Origin: Pseudobutyrivibrio ruminis AD2017
Lineage (GTDB): Bacteria > Bacillota > Clostridia > Lachnospirales > Lachnospiraceae
Direction of reading: 5' to 3'
DNA length: 64,000 nt
NCBI RefSeq assembly: GCF_000424305.1
Contig: NZ_AUJQ01000007.1
Location: 1 to 64,000, forward strand
In this document: positions 1 through 8,024 of the stretch, one piece after another
Layout: each line of letters opens with the position of its first letter
How positions within the stretch are numbered: position 1 is the first letter of the stretch
Position numbers and translations under genes: made by a program
Notes under the pieces: model-generated
The model's input: the letters and a program-made list of their open reading frames with translations, nothing else
Database searches by the model: none
What the model was told of the DNA's origin: nothing

Positions 1-184
1 AGCTGAGTAGCCAAGTCTGGACGGGATAAACGCTGAAGGCATCTAAGCGTGAAGCCCCCCTCAAGATGAGATATCCCCTTCCTTCAAGGAAATAAGATCC
101 CTTATAGACGATAAGGTAGATAGGTTCAAGGTGTAAGTGCGGTAACGCATTCAGCTGATGAATACTAATAGATCGAAGGTTTAT
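1..184 (+). rRNA. 23S ribosomal RNA, 3' end (partial)
   Basis: The first ~184 bases read as the conserved 3' end of bacterial 23S rRNA (large-subunit RNA). They include the stretch around 'gcatctaagcgtgaagcccc' and the terminal 'gatgaatactaatagatcg' motif. The 5' part of the gene lies outside the window. The exact 3' end is estimated from where the conserved sequence stops. Only about 70 bases separate it from the first tRNA, so no 5S gene fits here. Confidence 0.93.
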
Positions 185-253
185 TCTAAAAAAGAAAATG
201 TAGCATTAATTCTTAATCTGTATGAAGTTTTGAAGTTGTTATCAACTTTAAAT

Positions 254-327
254 GGCCTCATGGCTCAGTTGGTTAGAGCGCCGCCCTGTCACGGCGGAGG
301 TCGAGGGTTCAAGTCCCTCTGGGGTCG
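254..327 (+). tRNA. tRNA-Asp (GTC)
   Basis: Cloverleaf with acceptor stem 254-260 pairing to 320-326. The anticodon loop CTGTCAC carries GTC, and the T-loop GGTTCAAGTC is intact. It is 74 nt without an encoded CCA. It is first of five tRNAs downstream of the 23S gene, probably co-transcribed with it. Confidence 0.96.
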
Positions 328-349
328 CTAAAAATCTAATATTTACCGT

Positions 350-422
350 GGGATCTTAGCTCAGCTGGGAGAGCATCTGCCTTACAAGCAGGGGGTCACA
401 GGTTCGAGCCCTGTAGGTCCCA
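350..422 (+). tRNA. tRNA-Val (TAC)
   Basis: The acceptor stem GGGATCT pairs with AGGTCCC and the anticodon loop CTTACAA gives TAC (Val). It is 73 nt, with CCA not encoded. It is second in the tRNA cluster. Confidence 0.96.
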
Positions 423-447
423 CTTAATTGAATAAAGTTAATAATAT

Positions 448-529
448 GGGCGGTTTCCCGAGTGGCCAAAGGGGACAGACTGTAAATCTGCTGCAAATTG
501 CTTCGGTGGTTCGAATCCACCACCGCCCA
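448..529 (+). tRNA. tRNA-Tyr (GTA)
   Basis: A class II tRNA of 82 nt with a long variable arm. The acceptor stem GGGCGGT pairs with ACCGCCC, and the anticodon loop CTGTAAA gives GTA (Tyr). CCA is not encoded. Confidence 0.95.
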
Positions 530-541
530 TCTTTTTAATAT

Positions 542-615
542 CGCGGGATGGAGCAGTCTGGAAGCTCGCCGGGCTCATAACCCGGAGGTCGGTGGTTCAA
601 ATCCATCTCCCGCAA
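542..615 (+). tRNA. Initiator tRNA-fMet (CAT)
   Basis: The anticodon loop CTCATAA gives CAT. Two initiator hallmarks are visible. The first acceptor position is an unpaired C1/A72, and the anticodon stem has three consecutive G-C pairs (CCGGG/CCCGG). CCA is not encoded. Confidence 0.95.
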
Positions 616-621
616 CTACGT

Positions 622-694
<73 letters not shown>

Positions 695-704
695 CTATTT
701 TTTT

Positions 705-735
705 ACTCTTCAGCATTTAGCTGGAGAGTTTTTTT
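705..735 (+). terminator. Terminator of the rRNA/tRNA operon
   Basis: A hairpin ACTCTTCAGC-ATTT-GCTGGAGAGT with one G-T pair runs directly into a T tract. It lies immediately after tRNA-Phe and fits a rho-independent terminator. Confidence 0.85.
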
Positions 736-806
736 GTTATATAGGTCTTTTTCTGGATAAACATATGTGTCATAATAGCTACAGAATTTGAGAAGGAGTG
801 AACGAT

Positions 807-1742
807 ATGAAAATAGTATTTCTCGATAGAAAATCAATTGGTGAAGATATCGATCTAACATCATTTAATGAATTCGGTGAAGTTGTTATTTATGATTATT
901 CTACAGTTGAGGAAACAGCAGAACGTACAGTAGATGCGGATATTATAGTTCTTAACAAGGTTCCAATTAATGAGAAATCAATAGGCAATGCTAAGAATTT
1001 GAAATTGGTATGTGTCACAGCAACAGGAACAAATAACCTTGATAAAGAATACTTAGCTAGTAGGGGAATAGAATGGCGAAATGTTGCTGGATATTCAACA
1101 GAAGCTGTAGCGCAGCACACATTAGCTTTAACTATGTACCTATTAGAACATCTTAACTACTATGACAATTATGTAAAATCAGAACAGTATGTTGAAGATA
1201 AGATGTTTACTCATTTTGAAATGCATTTTAATGAAATTTATGGAAAAACATGGGGAATTATCGGATTAGGAGCTATTGGAAAAAGAGTAGCTGAAATAGC
1301 AACATGTTTAGGAGCTAATGTAATTTATTATTCTACAAGTGGAAAAAATCACTCTGATATCTACAAAGAGGTGGATTTTGAAACACTGTTATCCACATCA
1401 GATGTTATTTCTATCCACGCGCCATTAGATGAAAACACAATGCATTTAATGGATGCAAATGCCTTTAATAAGATGAAAAAATCAGCAATCCTGGTCAACG
1501 TTGGAAGAGGACCTATTATTGTTGAAAAAGATTTGGCTGATGCTTTAAATCAGGGGATAATTGCTGCCGCAGGCCTTGATGTTCTTGATGTGGAACCAAT
1601 GTCTGCTAATAATCCACTTAGGTTAATAAAGGATAGCAACAAGCTTATAATTACACCACATATAGCTTGGGCAGCTGTTGAAGCTAGAATCAGATTAATG
1701 GAAATAATCTATAATCAAATTAAAGAATTTCTAGGCGAATAA
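807..1742 (+). CDS. D-2-hydroxyacid dehydrogenase (NAD-dependent)
   Basis: A 311-residue cytoplasmic oxidoreductase that interconverts a 2-oxoacid and a D-2-hydroxyacid with NAD(P)H. The Rossmann motif GLGAIG is at residues 153-158. The family's catalytic trio is visible as Arg234 (NVGRGP), Glu263 (DVLDVEP) and His285 (TPHIAW). Length matches the glycerate/hydroxypyruvate and D-lactate dehydrogenase group. The HIAWA signature leans towards a glycerate dehydrogenase-like member, but the substrate cannot be fixed from sequence. ATG 807 is chosen because AGAAGGAG at 791-798 sits at ideal spacing. A GTG nine bases upstream overlaps that ribosome binding site. It stands alone between the rRNA operon and a convergent gene. 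Confidence 0.9.
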   Translation: MKIVFLDRKSIGEDIDLTSFNEFGEVVIYDYSTVEETAERTVDADIIVLNKVPINEKSIGNAKNLKLVCVTATGTNNLDKEYLASRGIEWRNVAGYSTEAVAQHTLALTMYLLEHLNYYDNYVKSEQYVEDKMFTHFEMHFNEIYGKTWGIIGLGAIGKRVAEIATCLGANVIYYSTSGKNHSDIYKEVDFETLLSTSDVISIHAPLDENTMHLMDANAFNKMKKSAILVNVGRGPIIVEKDLADALNQGIIAAAGLDVLDVEPMSANNPLRLIKDSNKLIITPHIAWAAVEARIRLMEIIYNQIKEFLGE

Positions 1743-1746
1743 GCTA

Positions 1747-2742
1747 TTAAAGGGGTAAGCCACTTAAATAGCTTAAATCACTTAGATTGCTAAGCAAAAG
1801 ATTCCTGTAATGTAGAAACTGGTTAGTCTCTTCTTTTACATTGCTTTCAGAATCGATAAATGAAGTATTGCCGCAGGCTTTCATGTATAATTCAATACGT
1901 TCGATATATGTTGGCATAGATTTGTTCATAATATCAAAAACACTCTCATCATGAACTTTGGCAGGATTCCATGGATTATACCAGGTGTTATGCTTTTCAT
2001 TGCATGGATCTGGATATTTTATGTAAGAATCGCTTGGTATCATAGATGATATAACGGCACATTTGAAGAAGAATTGTTCAATGCTTCTTATGTGTCGTTT
2101 TTTCTTTCCCTGTGGGTCGTTCATTTTGTGATTAAGCCTAATGAAGGTGTTAATTGAATTTTTAATGGTTCTAAGCCTAATTTTGTTTCTTGGATATGTC
2201 TTATTTATAGCGATATAAAGCAATTCTGAAATCACCCGTTTTTCATTACGTGATGGGCAAACTGCAGTAGCATAATCATATTCACTTGGTAATATATGTT
2301 TGTAATGATTAAGTATTATATGATCAATATCAGTTTCGAGAGAAACATGTTTGCCGAAATCATATACACCACTTTTCTTGATATTTTCCAGATGGTCAGT
2401 TTTGTAATAGATATAAGGATGGCAGGCAGTATCAAGAGTATAATGGCCTAAAAATCCTAAGATATAAGCATCGCATATTCTTCTTGAATGTGCATCCTCG
2501 AAAGAGTTTCTTGCATCAAAAAGATAGTCAAAAAAAAGCATTACATTTTCATCATGCATAACTTTTCCAATATTTCTTTTGTAAAACAAGTAAGCAGGAA
2601 TATGATAGAAAAATATATCTGGACCTTCTAAGCCTAATGAATAGGCAGTCTGATGTTTTTCAATTAAAGTTCTAGTATCAGTAGATTCAATAAAAGAAAT
2701 TGATTGTTCACCAAAGAGCAAATGAGTAATGAAACCAGGCAT
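1747..2742 (-). CDS. Zinc-dependent phospholipase C-like family protein
   Basis: A 331-residue protein resembling the zinc-dependent phospholipase C/S1-P1 nuclease-like group (Pfam Zn_dep_PLPC). Family-type metal ligands are visible: an N-terminal THLLFGE, then GPDIFFYH, HYTLDTACHPY and a later His/Asp-rich HVSLETDIDH segment. No signal peptide is evident, so it may act inside the cell or leave by another route. The start at 2742 is chosen because AGGAG lies just upstream on the minus strand. A longer start at 2769 would overlap that site. It converges on the hydroxyacid dehydrogenase with a 4-base gap, and an inverted repeat (AAGCTATT/AATAGCTT, 1741-1774) lies over the junction. Enzymatic activity and substrate are inference. 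Confidence 0.75.
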   Translation of the reverse strand: MPGFITHLLFGEQSISFIESTDTRTLIEKHQTAYSLGLEGPDIFFYHIPAYLFYKRNIGKVMHDENVMLFFDYLFDARNSFEDAHSRRICDAYILGFLGHYTLDTACHPYIYYKTDHLENIKKSGVYDFGKHVSLETDIDHIILNHYKHILPSEYDYATAVCPSRNEKRVISELLYIAINKTYPRNKIRLRTIKNSINTFIRLNHKMNDPQGKKKRHIRSIEQFFFKCAVISSMIPSDSYIKYPDPCNEKHNTWYNPWNPAKVHDESVFDIMNKSMPTYIERIELYMKACGNTSFIDSESNVKEETNQFLHYRNLLLSNLSDLSYLSGLPL

Positions 2743-2793
2743 AATAACTCCTAAAAAAACAAAACACAACTAACTTAACTTTAAATTTACATT

Positions 2794-2802
2794 ATTATAG
2801 CA
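2794..2802 (-). promoter_or_regulatory. Extended -10 element for the phospholipase-like gene
   Basis: On the minus strand the sequence reads TGC-TATAAT, a perfect -10 hexamer with an extended TGn. It lies about 52 bases upstream of the start at 2742. No convincing -35 is seen. The rest of the 240-base divergent gap (2743-2982) is A-rich with no other recognisable element. Confidence 0.5.
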
Positions 2803-2982
2803 CAATAACAGCAACCTAAATGCGAAGGTAATGTGAATACAAAAAAAAGAATGTGTATAAAAAAACAAAACAAAAAAGTAAATTTGTTTTAGAGCACATA
2901 ACAAAAAAAATATTTGTATATGGTGAAAAATAAAGGTTTTTCTATACTAAGATTATAAAGATACGTAAGAGGAGGATTAAGA

Positions 2983-4416
2983 ATGGGAGTAAAAGATAGT
3001 GTTGAACGTGCTGCTTTTGGTGCAGCAATTGATGGTGTTCTTAAGAATATCAAAAAGGACCCAAAGACTAATCTTTTAAAACTGGTAGATTTGACAGAAA
3101 AGATGATGGGTGGAAATGCTAAAGGCTTCCGTTCAGCTGCTTTTGCAGGAGCTAGAGATTTAATTAATCAGGAAGATTCCAAGTGGATGAATTATGTAAC
3201 AAGACTTCTTACAGAAACAGATCCACATGTGGCCAAGATGACAGCTTTGAATTTAGGATATCAGGCTGCATTTAAAGGCACAAAAATGATAAGAGAAAAT
3301 AGAGAAAAATATAATTGCAATATACCTTGGCTTATTCTTATGGATCCAACAAGTGCATGCAATCTTCGTTGCAAAGGATGCTGGGCTGCCGAATATGGCC
3401 ACAAGCTTAACCTTACATTTGAAGAATTAGATAGCATTGTAACACAGGGCAAGAAGCTCGGAATATACTTTTATATGTTAACAGGTGGTGAGCCATTAGT
3501 TAGAAAAGATGATATTATCAAGCTTTGTGAGAAGCATAACGAGTGCGCATTCCACAGCTATACTAACGGAACTTTGATAGATCAGGCATTCTGTGATGAG
3601 ATGAAGCGTGTTGGTAATCTTTCGCTTTCAATATCATTGGAAGGATTTGAGGATGCTAATGATTTCAGAAGAGGCGATGGTGTATATGCTAAGGTTCTTA
3701 AAGCAATGGATTTGCTACATGAGAACGGATTAATATTTGGCAATTCAGTATGCTATACAGCAAAGAACATGGAATCAGTAACATCTGATGAGTTCTTTGA
3801 TTTACTAATCGAGCATGGTTCAAGATTTGCTTGGTATTTCCACCTTATGCCAGTTGGTATGAATGCAACACCAGAGTTAATGCCATCTCCAGAGCAAAGA
3901 GAATATATTTATCATAGACTCCGTGAGGTCCGTGGAAACAAGGGCGGAAAGGAAATCTATGTTATGGACTTCCAGAATGATGGCGAGTTTGTAGGTGGAT
4001 GTATTGCCGGTGGACGTAATTACTGCCATATCAATCCAAAGGGAGATGTGGAGCCATGCGTATTTATTCACTATTCAGGAGCAAACATTCGTGAGAATAC
4101 ATTATTAGAGGCATTGCAGCAACCATTATTTATGGAATATAGAAAGGGCCAGCCGTTCAACGATAACATGTTGCGTCCTTGTCCAATGTTAGAGAATCCT
4201 GAGATACTTCAGGAAATGGTAAAGCGTTCAGGGGCTCATTCAACAGACGTTCAGGAGGAAGAGCCAGTAGAGCATCTATGTGGAAAGTGTGCTGAGTACG
4301 CAGCTAATTGGAAAGAAACTGCAGATAGATTATGGATGTCGCACCCATACAGACAAAAAGGCTATATTAACTATGCAAATGCCAAAGAAAAGGGCTATGC
4401 GTATAAGGTAGAATAA
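2983..4416 (+). CDS. Radical SAM/SPASM-type protein of unknown substrate
   Basis: A 477-residue radical S-adenosylmethionine protein. The Fe-S cluster motif CNLRCKGC (CX3CX2C) is Cys126, Cys130 and Cys133. The GGEP SAM-binding motif follows in MLTGGEPLVRKDD. The C-terminal third has further cysteines (GGCIAGGRNYC, PKGDVEPC, RPCPML, HLCGKCAEY), like the auxiliary-cluster SPASM region. About 115 residues precede the radical SAM core and show no motif I recognise. The start is set by AGGAGG at 2970-2975. It is monocistronic, followed by its own terminator. There is no adjacent small peptide gene that would mark it as a peptide maturase, so the reaction is unknown. Confidence 0.88.
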   Translation: MGVKDSVERAAFGAAIDGVLKNIKKDPKTNLLKLVDLTEKMMGGNAKGFRSAAFAGARDLINQEDSKWMNYVTRLLTETDPHVAKMTALNLGYQAAFKGTKMIRENREKYNCNIPWLILMDPTSACNLRCKGCWAAEYGHKLNLTFEELDSIVTQGKKLGIYFYMLTGGEPLVRKDDIIKLCEKHNECAFHSYTNGTLIDQAFCDEMKRVGNLSLSISLEGFEDANDFRRGDGVYAKVLKAMDLLHENGLIFGNSVCYTAKNMESVTSDEFFDLLIEHGSRFAWYFHLMPVGMNATPELMPSPEQREYIYHRLREVRGNKGGKEIYVMDFQNDGEFVGGCIAGGRNYCHINPKGDVEPCVFIHYSGANIRENTLLEALQQPLFMEYRKGQPFNDNMLRPCPMLENPEILQEMVKRSGAHSTDVQEEEPVEHLCGKCAEYAANWKETADRLWMSHPYRQKGYINYANAKEKGYAYKVE

Positions 4417-4440
4417 AGGTATCAAAACGAGGATTTTCCC

Positions 4441-4475
4441 AGGCCTGGCAGAGGACAGCTGTCAGGTCTTTTTTT
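4441..4475 (+). terminator. Terminator after the radical SAM gene
   Basis: An 11-bp stem (AGGCCTGGCAG / CTGTCAGGTCT, two G-T pairs) is followed by seven T residues, 24 bases after the stop codon. The 194 bases from here to the next gene hold nothing else I recognise. Confidence 0.85.
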
Positions 4476-4669
4476 CGCCATTAAAAGGTAAAAAAAATAA
4501 TTACGATATTGCTAAAAATAAGAGATAATGCTAAAGTAAAGAAGATGTAAACAGGATAATTTAAAATAGTTTAGAAATAACAAAAATAATTCTGGCCTTA
4601 TTGCAGTAATAGTTGAAACGTGATACCATGAATTTGCACGCGCTAATGGCTGTGTAAAGGAGAGGTGTT

Positions 4670-6097
4670 ATGTTTAAAGGTAGAAGTGAAGAGTTAGGAA
4701 AGCTAAACAAGTTTTATGAGGGAGATAATGCTGAAGTAGCCATAATTTCTGGTCAGATTGGTATTGGCAAGACATCTTTGCTAAGGGAATTTTATGTAGG
4801 AAAAGAAGGTCTTTTTTTTGAAGCATATGAAACCACAAGCAAGCACCAGTTTGAACTTATAAGCCATATTATGGGTTCTGAAACAATTCTAGATGCTGAA
4901 GGGTTCTGTAAGGAGATAACAAAACGAGCTACAGAAACCAAGCAACTCATTATTATCGATCAATATCCTCATATTGTGAAAGCAGATCCAGATTTTGATA
5001 AAATGCTGCATACATGCATCACAGGCGAATGGAAGGATTTACCTGTAAAGCTAGTACTATGTTCAGATGCGTTCATGCTTGTAGATAAATATATAAAGGG
5101 GAAGAAGGCCATTTGGCGAGATACCATATCTCTTGATTTAGAATTAAAGCCACTTGGTTTCTATGATTCTTGCCAGTTTTTTGCAGATTCTAGTCCAAAG
5201 GAAGCAGCTTATTTATATGGAATTACAGGTGGAATACCTTACAATCTCTCAAGGGTTGCAGCCTTGCTTGGAGTAGATGGATTTACAGAGCTTAACATTC
5301 ATCCGATAGAATCTGAGGACAAAATAAAAGAAGTAACAAAAAGATTATTCCTAGACAAGGAAGCCAGGCTTGGGCTTAACCCGGAGATTGTAATGGCCAC
5401 AGAGCTTAGGGAACTTGCCTATTATAACTATATGCTTGCCACATTGGCAAAGGGACTTAACAGAGTTAACCAGATTTCTGCTGAAATCGAAAAACCAAAG
5501 GATGTTGTAGTTCCTTACCTGAATTCTCTTATGGCAATAGGTGTTTGCACAAAGGATACCGCCATTACAGAGATTACAAACAGGAAAAAAACACGCTATT
5601 CAATCGTTAATTTAAGTACACTATTCTGGTATAAGGTAGTAGTTCCTAATTACGATGAATATATATTAGGAAATGCCGATGCCATATGGGAAAAGGCACA
5701 GGCGGTCATGGATGAATATATGAAGGACGTATTCATCAAGATATGCGCTGAATATCTTAGGGATAGAAGCGATAAAAACATGTTACCATTTACAATTGAA
5801 GAAATCGGTAATTGGTGGGTTAATGATGATGAAGCGGGCACCACAGATGGATTTGATTTGGTATCACTGGGTACATGCGAAGGCAAGCCAGCCACGATAT
5901 TTGCACAGTGTTATTATATCGATGAACCAATAGAGGTTGCACAGCTTAAATCACTTATCGAGAAGACAAAGCAGCTACATAGGCAGGGGGACGCCTTTTA
6001 CTTAGTCTTTTCAAATGTAGGATTTCATGAAAATGCTATTACCATTTCGTCAGCTATTAAGAACATCATGCTGATCACTCTAGACGAAATGAGATAA
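4670..6097 (+). CDS. AAA/STAND-like ATPase with probable DUF234-type C-terminus
   Basis: A 475-residue cytoplasmic ATP-binding protein. The Walker A motif GQIGIGKTS is at residues 28-36 and a Walker B-like LIIIDQYPH at about residues 100-108. The middle resembles the winged-helix region of archaeal-type ATPases (Pfam ATPase_2). The end (KSLIEKTKQL, DAFYLVFSNVGF) resembles the DUF234/restriction-endonuclease-like fold seen in this family. These proteins are common, often lone, and functionally poorly defined. Links to mobile elements or defence are proposed for some relatives but nothing here supports that. AAAGGAGAGG immediately precedes the ATG. It is followed 41 bases later by the transketolase operon, with no clear terminator between. 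Confidence 0.75.
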   Translation: MFKGRSEELGKLNKFYEGDNAEVAIISGQIGIGKTSLLREFYVGKEGLFFEAYETTSKHQFELISHIMGSETILDAEGFCKEITKRATETKQLIIIDQYPHIVKADPDFDKMLHTCITGEWKDLPVKLVLCSDAFMLVDKYIKGKKAIWRDTISLDLELKPLGFYDSCQFFADSSPKEAAYLYGITGGIPYNLSRVAALLGVDGFTELNIHPIESEDKIKEVTKRLFLDKEARLGLNPEIVMATELRELAYYNYMLATLAKGLNRVNQISAEIEKPKDVVVPYLNSLMAIGVCTKDTAITEITNRKKTRYSIVNLSTLFWYKVVVPNYDEYILGNADAIWEKAQAVMDEYMKDVFIKICAEYLRDRSDKNMLPFTIEEIGNWWVNDDEAGTTDGFDLVSLGTCEGKPATIFAQCYYIDEPIEVAQLKSLIEKTKQLHRQGDAFYLVFSNVGFHENAITISSAIKNIMLITLDEMR

Positions 6098-6138
6098 TAT
6101 ACAATGGCTCAGCCATTTAATTGTATAGGAGGAGAAAA

Positions 6139-6963
6139 ATGACAAACCAAGAGCTAAAGAAAATTGCTACTGAGGTTCGCAAAGGCATCATTGAAGGTGT
6201 TCATGCTGCAAAAGCTGGACATCCAGGCGGATCACTTTCAGCAACAGAGGTATTCACATACCTTTACTTTGAGGAGATGAATATCGATCCAAAGGATCCA
6301 AAGAAGGCAGACAGAGACAGATTCGTGCTTTCAAAGGGACACACAGCACCAGGACTTTATGCTACACTTGCACAGCGTGGATTCTTCCCAGTAGAAGATT
6401 TAAAGGGACTTCGTAGCATCGGAAGCCACCTTCAGGGACATCCATGTGTTCAGCACACACCAGGTATTGATGCTTCATCTGGTTCACTTGGCCAGGGTAT
6501 TTCTGTTGCAACAGGAATGGCACTTTCTGCAAAGCTTTCAAACGATTCATATAGAGTATACACACTTTTAGGTGATGGTGAGATTCAGGAAGGTCAGGTT
6601 TGGGAAGCAGCTATGTTTGCTGGCGCTAAGAAACTTGATAACCTTGTAGTAATCGTTGACAACAATGGTCTTCAGATTGATGGACCTGTAGATGTTGTTA
6701 ATACACCATACCCAATTCCAGATAAGTTCCGCGCTTTCAACTTCCACGTGGTAGAAGTTGCAGATGGTAATGACTTTGACCAGCTTCGTGCCGCTTTCAA
6801 AGAGGCAAGAGAAACAAAGGGAATGCCAACAGCTATTATCATGAAGACTGTTAAGGGTAAGGGCATTTCATTTATGGAAAACCAGGTAGGATGGCATGGA
6901 AAAGCTCCTAACGACGAGGAGTATGCTATCGCAATGGAAGAATTAGGAAAGGCTGGTGAGTAA
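6139..6963 (+). CDS. Transketolase, N-terminal (TPP-binding) subunit
   Basis: A 274-residue first half of a split transketolase, which transfers two-carbon units between sugar phosphates in the non-oxidative pentose phosphate pathway. The thiamine diphosphate motif is visible as GDGEIQEGQVWE followed by DNNGLQIDG. Family histidines occur in AGHPGGSLS and GHTAPGLYA. The length is typical of the N-terminal subunit in split enzymes. AGGAGG at 6128-6133 fixes the ATG at 6139, and an upstream in-frame TTG would include the ribosome binding site. The partner subunit starts 2 bases after the stop, so the two are certainly co-translated. Confidence 0.95.
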   Translation: MTNQELKKIATEVRKGIIEGVHAAKAGHPGGSLSATEVFTYLYFEEMNIDPKDPKKADRDRFVLSKGHTAPGLYATLAQRGFFPVEDLKGLRSIGSHLQGHPCVQHTPGIDASSGSLGQGISVATGMALSAKLSNDSYRVYTLLGDGEIQEGQVWEAAMFAGAKKLDNLVVIVDNNGLQIDGPVDVVNTPYPIPDKFRAFNFHVVEVADGNDFDQLRAAFKEARETKGMPTAIIMKTVKGKGISFMENQVGWHGKAPNDEEYAIAMEELGKAGE

Positions 6964-6965
6964 GA

Positions 6966-7904
6966 ATGGCAGACGTAAAGAAAATCGCAACTCGTGAGAG
7001 CTACGGTAACGCTCTTGTTGCTCTCGGTGAGAAATATGATAATTTAGTAGTTCTTGATGCAGATTTAGCAGAGGCTACAAAGACAGGTATTTTTAGAAAG
7101 GCTTTCCCAGAGCGTCACATCGACTGTGGTATTGCTGAGTCAAACATGGTTGGTATCGCTGCTGGTATCGCATCAACAGGAAAGGTTCCATTCTGCTCTT
7201 CATTCGCTATGTTTGCAGCAGGACGTGCTTTTGAGCAGGTACGTAACTCAGTTGGTTACCCACACCTTAACGTAAAGATTGGTGCTACTCACGCTGGTAT
7301 TTCAGTAGGTGAGGATGGTGCTTCACATCAGTGTAACGAGGATATTGCTCTTATGCGTACAATCCCTGGCATGACAATCATCAATCCTTCTGATGATGTT
7401 GAGGCTAAGGCTGCTGTAGAGGCTGCTTACAAGATGGATGGTCCAGTTTACCTTAGATTTGGCCGTCTTGCAGTACCTGTAATTAACGACAGACCAGATT
7501 ACAAGTTTGAAATTGGTAAGGGTGTTGTTCTTAGAGAGGGCAAGGATCTTACAATCATCGCAACAGGTCTTGAGGTTAACGAATCTCTTGAGGCTGCTAA
7601 GAAGCTTGCTGAGGATGGAATTGATGCAGAGGTTATCAACATCCACACAATCAAGCCTATTGATGCTGACCTTATCGTTAAGAGCGCATCTAAGACAGGA
7701 AAGGTTGTTACTGTTGAAGAGCATTCTATTATCGGTGGTCTTGGTGGAGCAGTTGCAGAGGTTCTTTCAGAGAAGTGCCCAACAAAGATGCTTCGCATTG
7801 GCGTAAAGGATACATTTGGAGAGTCAGGCCCAGCTGTTAAGCTTCTTGCTAAGTATGAGCTTGATGCAGCAGGTATCTACAAGCAGATTAAAGCATTTAT
7901 ATAA
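6966..7904 (+). CDS. Transketolase, C-terminal subunit
   Basis: A 312-residue second half of the split transketolase, carrying the pyrimidine-binding and C-terminal domains. Conserved features are AESNMVGIAAG (catalytic Glu that activates the cofactor), GEDGASHQCNEDIALMRTIPG, and the C-terminal TVEEHSIIGGLGGAVAE. It begins 2 bases after the N-terminal subunit, with the ribosome binding site inside the end of that gene. Its stop codon TAA is formed by the first bases of the palindromic element that follows. Confidence 0.95.
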   Translation: MADVKKIATRESYGNALVALGEKYDNLVVLDADLAEATKTGIFRKAFPERHIDCGIAESNMVGIAAGIASTGKVPFCSSFAMFAAGRAFEQVRNSVGYPHLNVKIGATHAGISVGEDGASHQCNEDIALMRTIPGMTIINPSDDVEAKAAVEAAYKMDGPVYLRFGRLAVPVINDRPDYKFEIGKGVVLREGKDLTIIATGLEVNESLEAAKKLAEDGIDAEVINIHTIKPIDADLIVKSASKTGKVVTVEEHSIIGGLGGAVAEVLSEKCPTKMLRIGVKDTFGESGPAVKLLAKYELDAAGIYKQIKAFI

Positions 7905-8024
7905 AAAAAGCCTTCCCCCTCTGGGGGAAGGTGGATGCGAAGCAGCCGGATGAGGGTCAATTGTAGTAATGCCCTCATCAGTCACCTTCGGTGCCAGCTT
8001 CCCCCATAGGGGGAAGCCTTTTTT
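7905..8024. repeat. Compound palindromic intergenic element (bidirectional terminator-like)
   Basis: A 120-base imperfect palindrome with three nested parts. The left hairpin is CCTTCCCCC-TCT-GGGGGAAGG at 7911-7931. The right hairpin is CTTCCCCC-ATA-GGGGGAAG at 7998-8016. The outer arms pair the two halves (GATGAGGG with CCCTCATC around a 14-base loop). Both ends carry A/T tracts, so each strand reads hairpin then U-run. It is GC-rich compared with its surroundings. Similar 'cttcccccnnnggggga' elements are recalled as dispersed intergenic repeats in gut Clostridia genomes. Only one copy is present in this window. Confidence 0.8.

Noticed and set aside
2914-2948. Promoter for the radical SAM gene (TTGTAT...TATACT)
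   Set aside because: The spacing of 23 bases is too long for a standard promoter. TATACT alone at 2943-2948 may be a -10, but support is weak.
7323-7724. Minus-strand open frame of 133 codons inside the transketolase gene
   Set aside because: It lies opposite strongly conserved coding sequence, has no ribosome binding site and shows no family resemblance. It is a shadow of the real gene.
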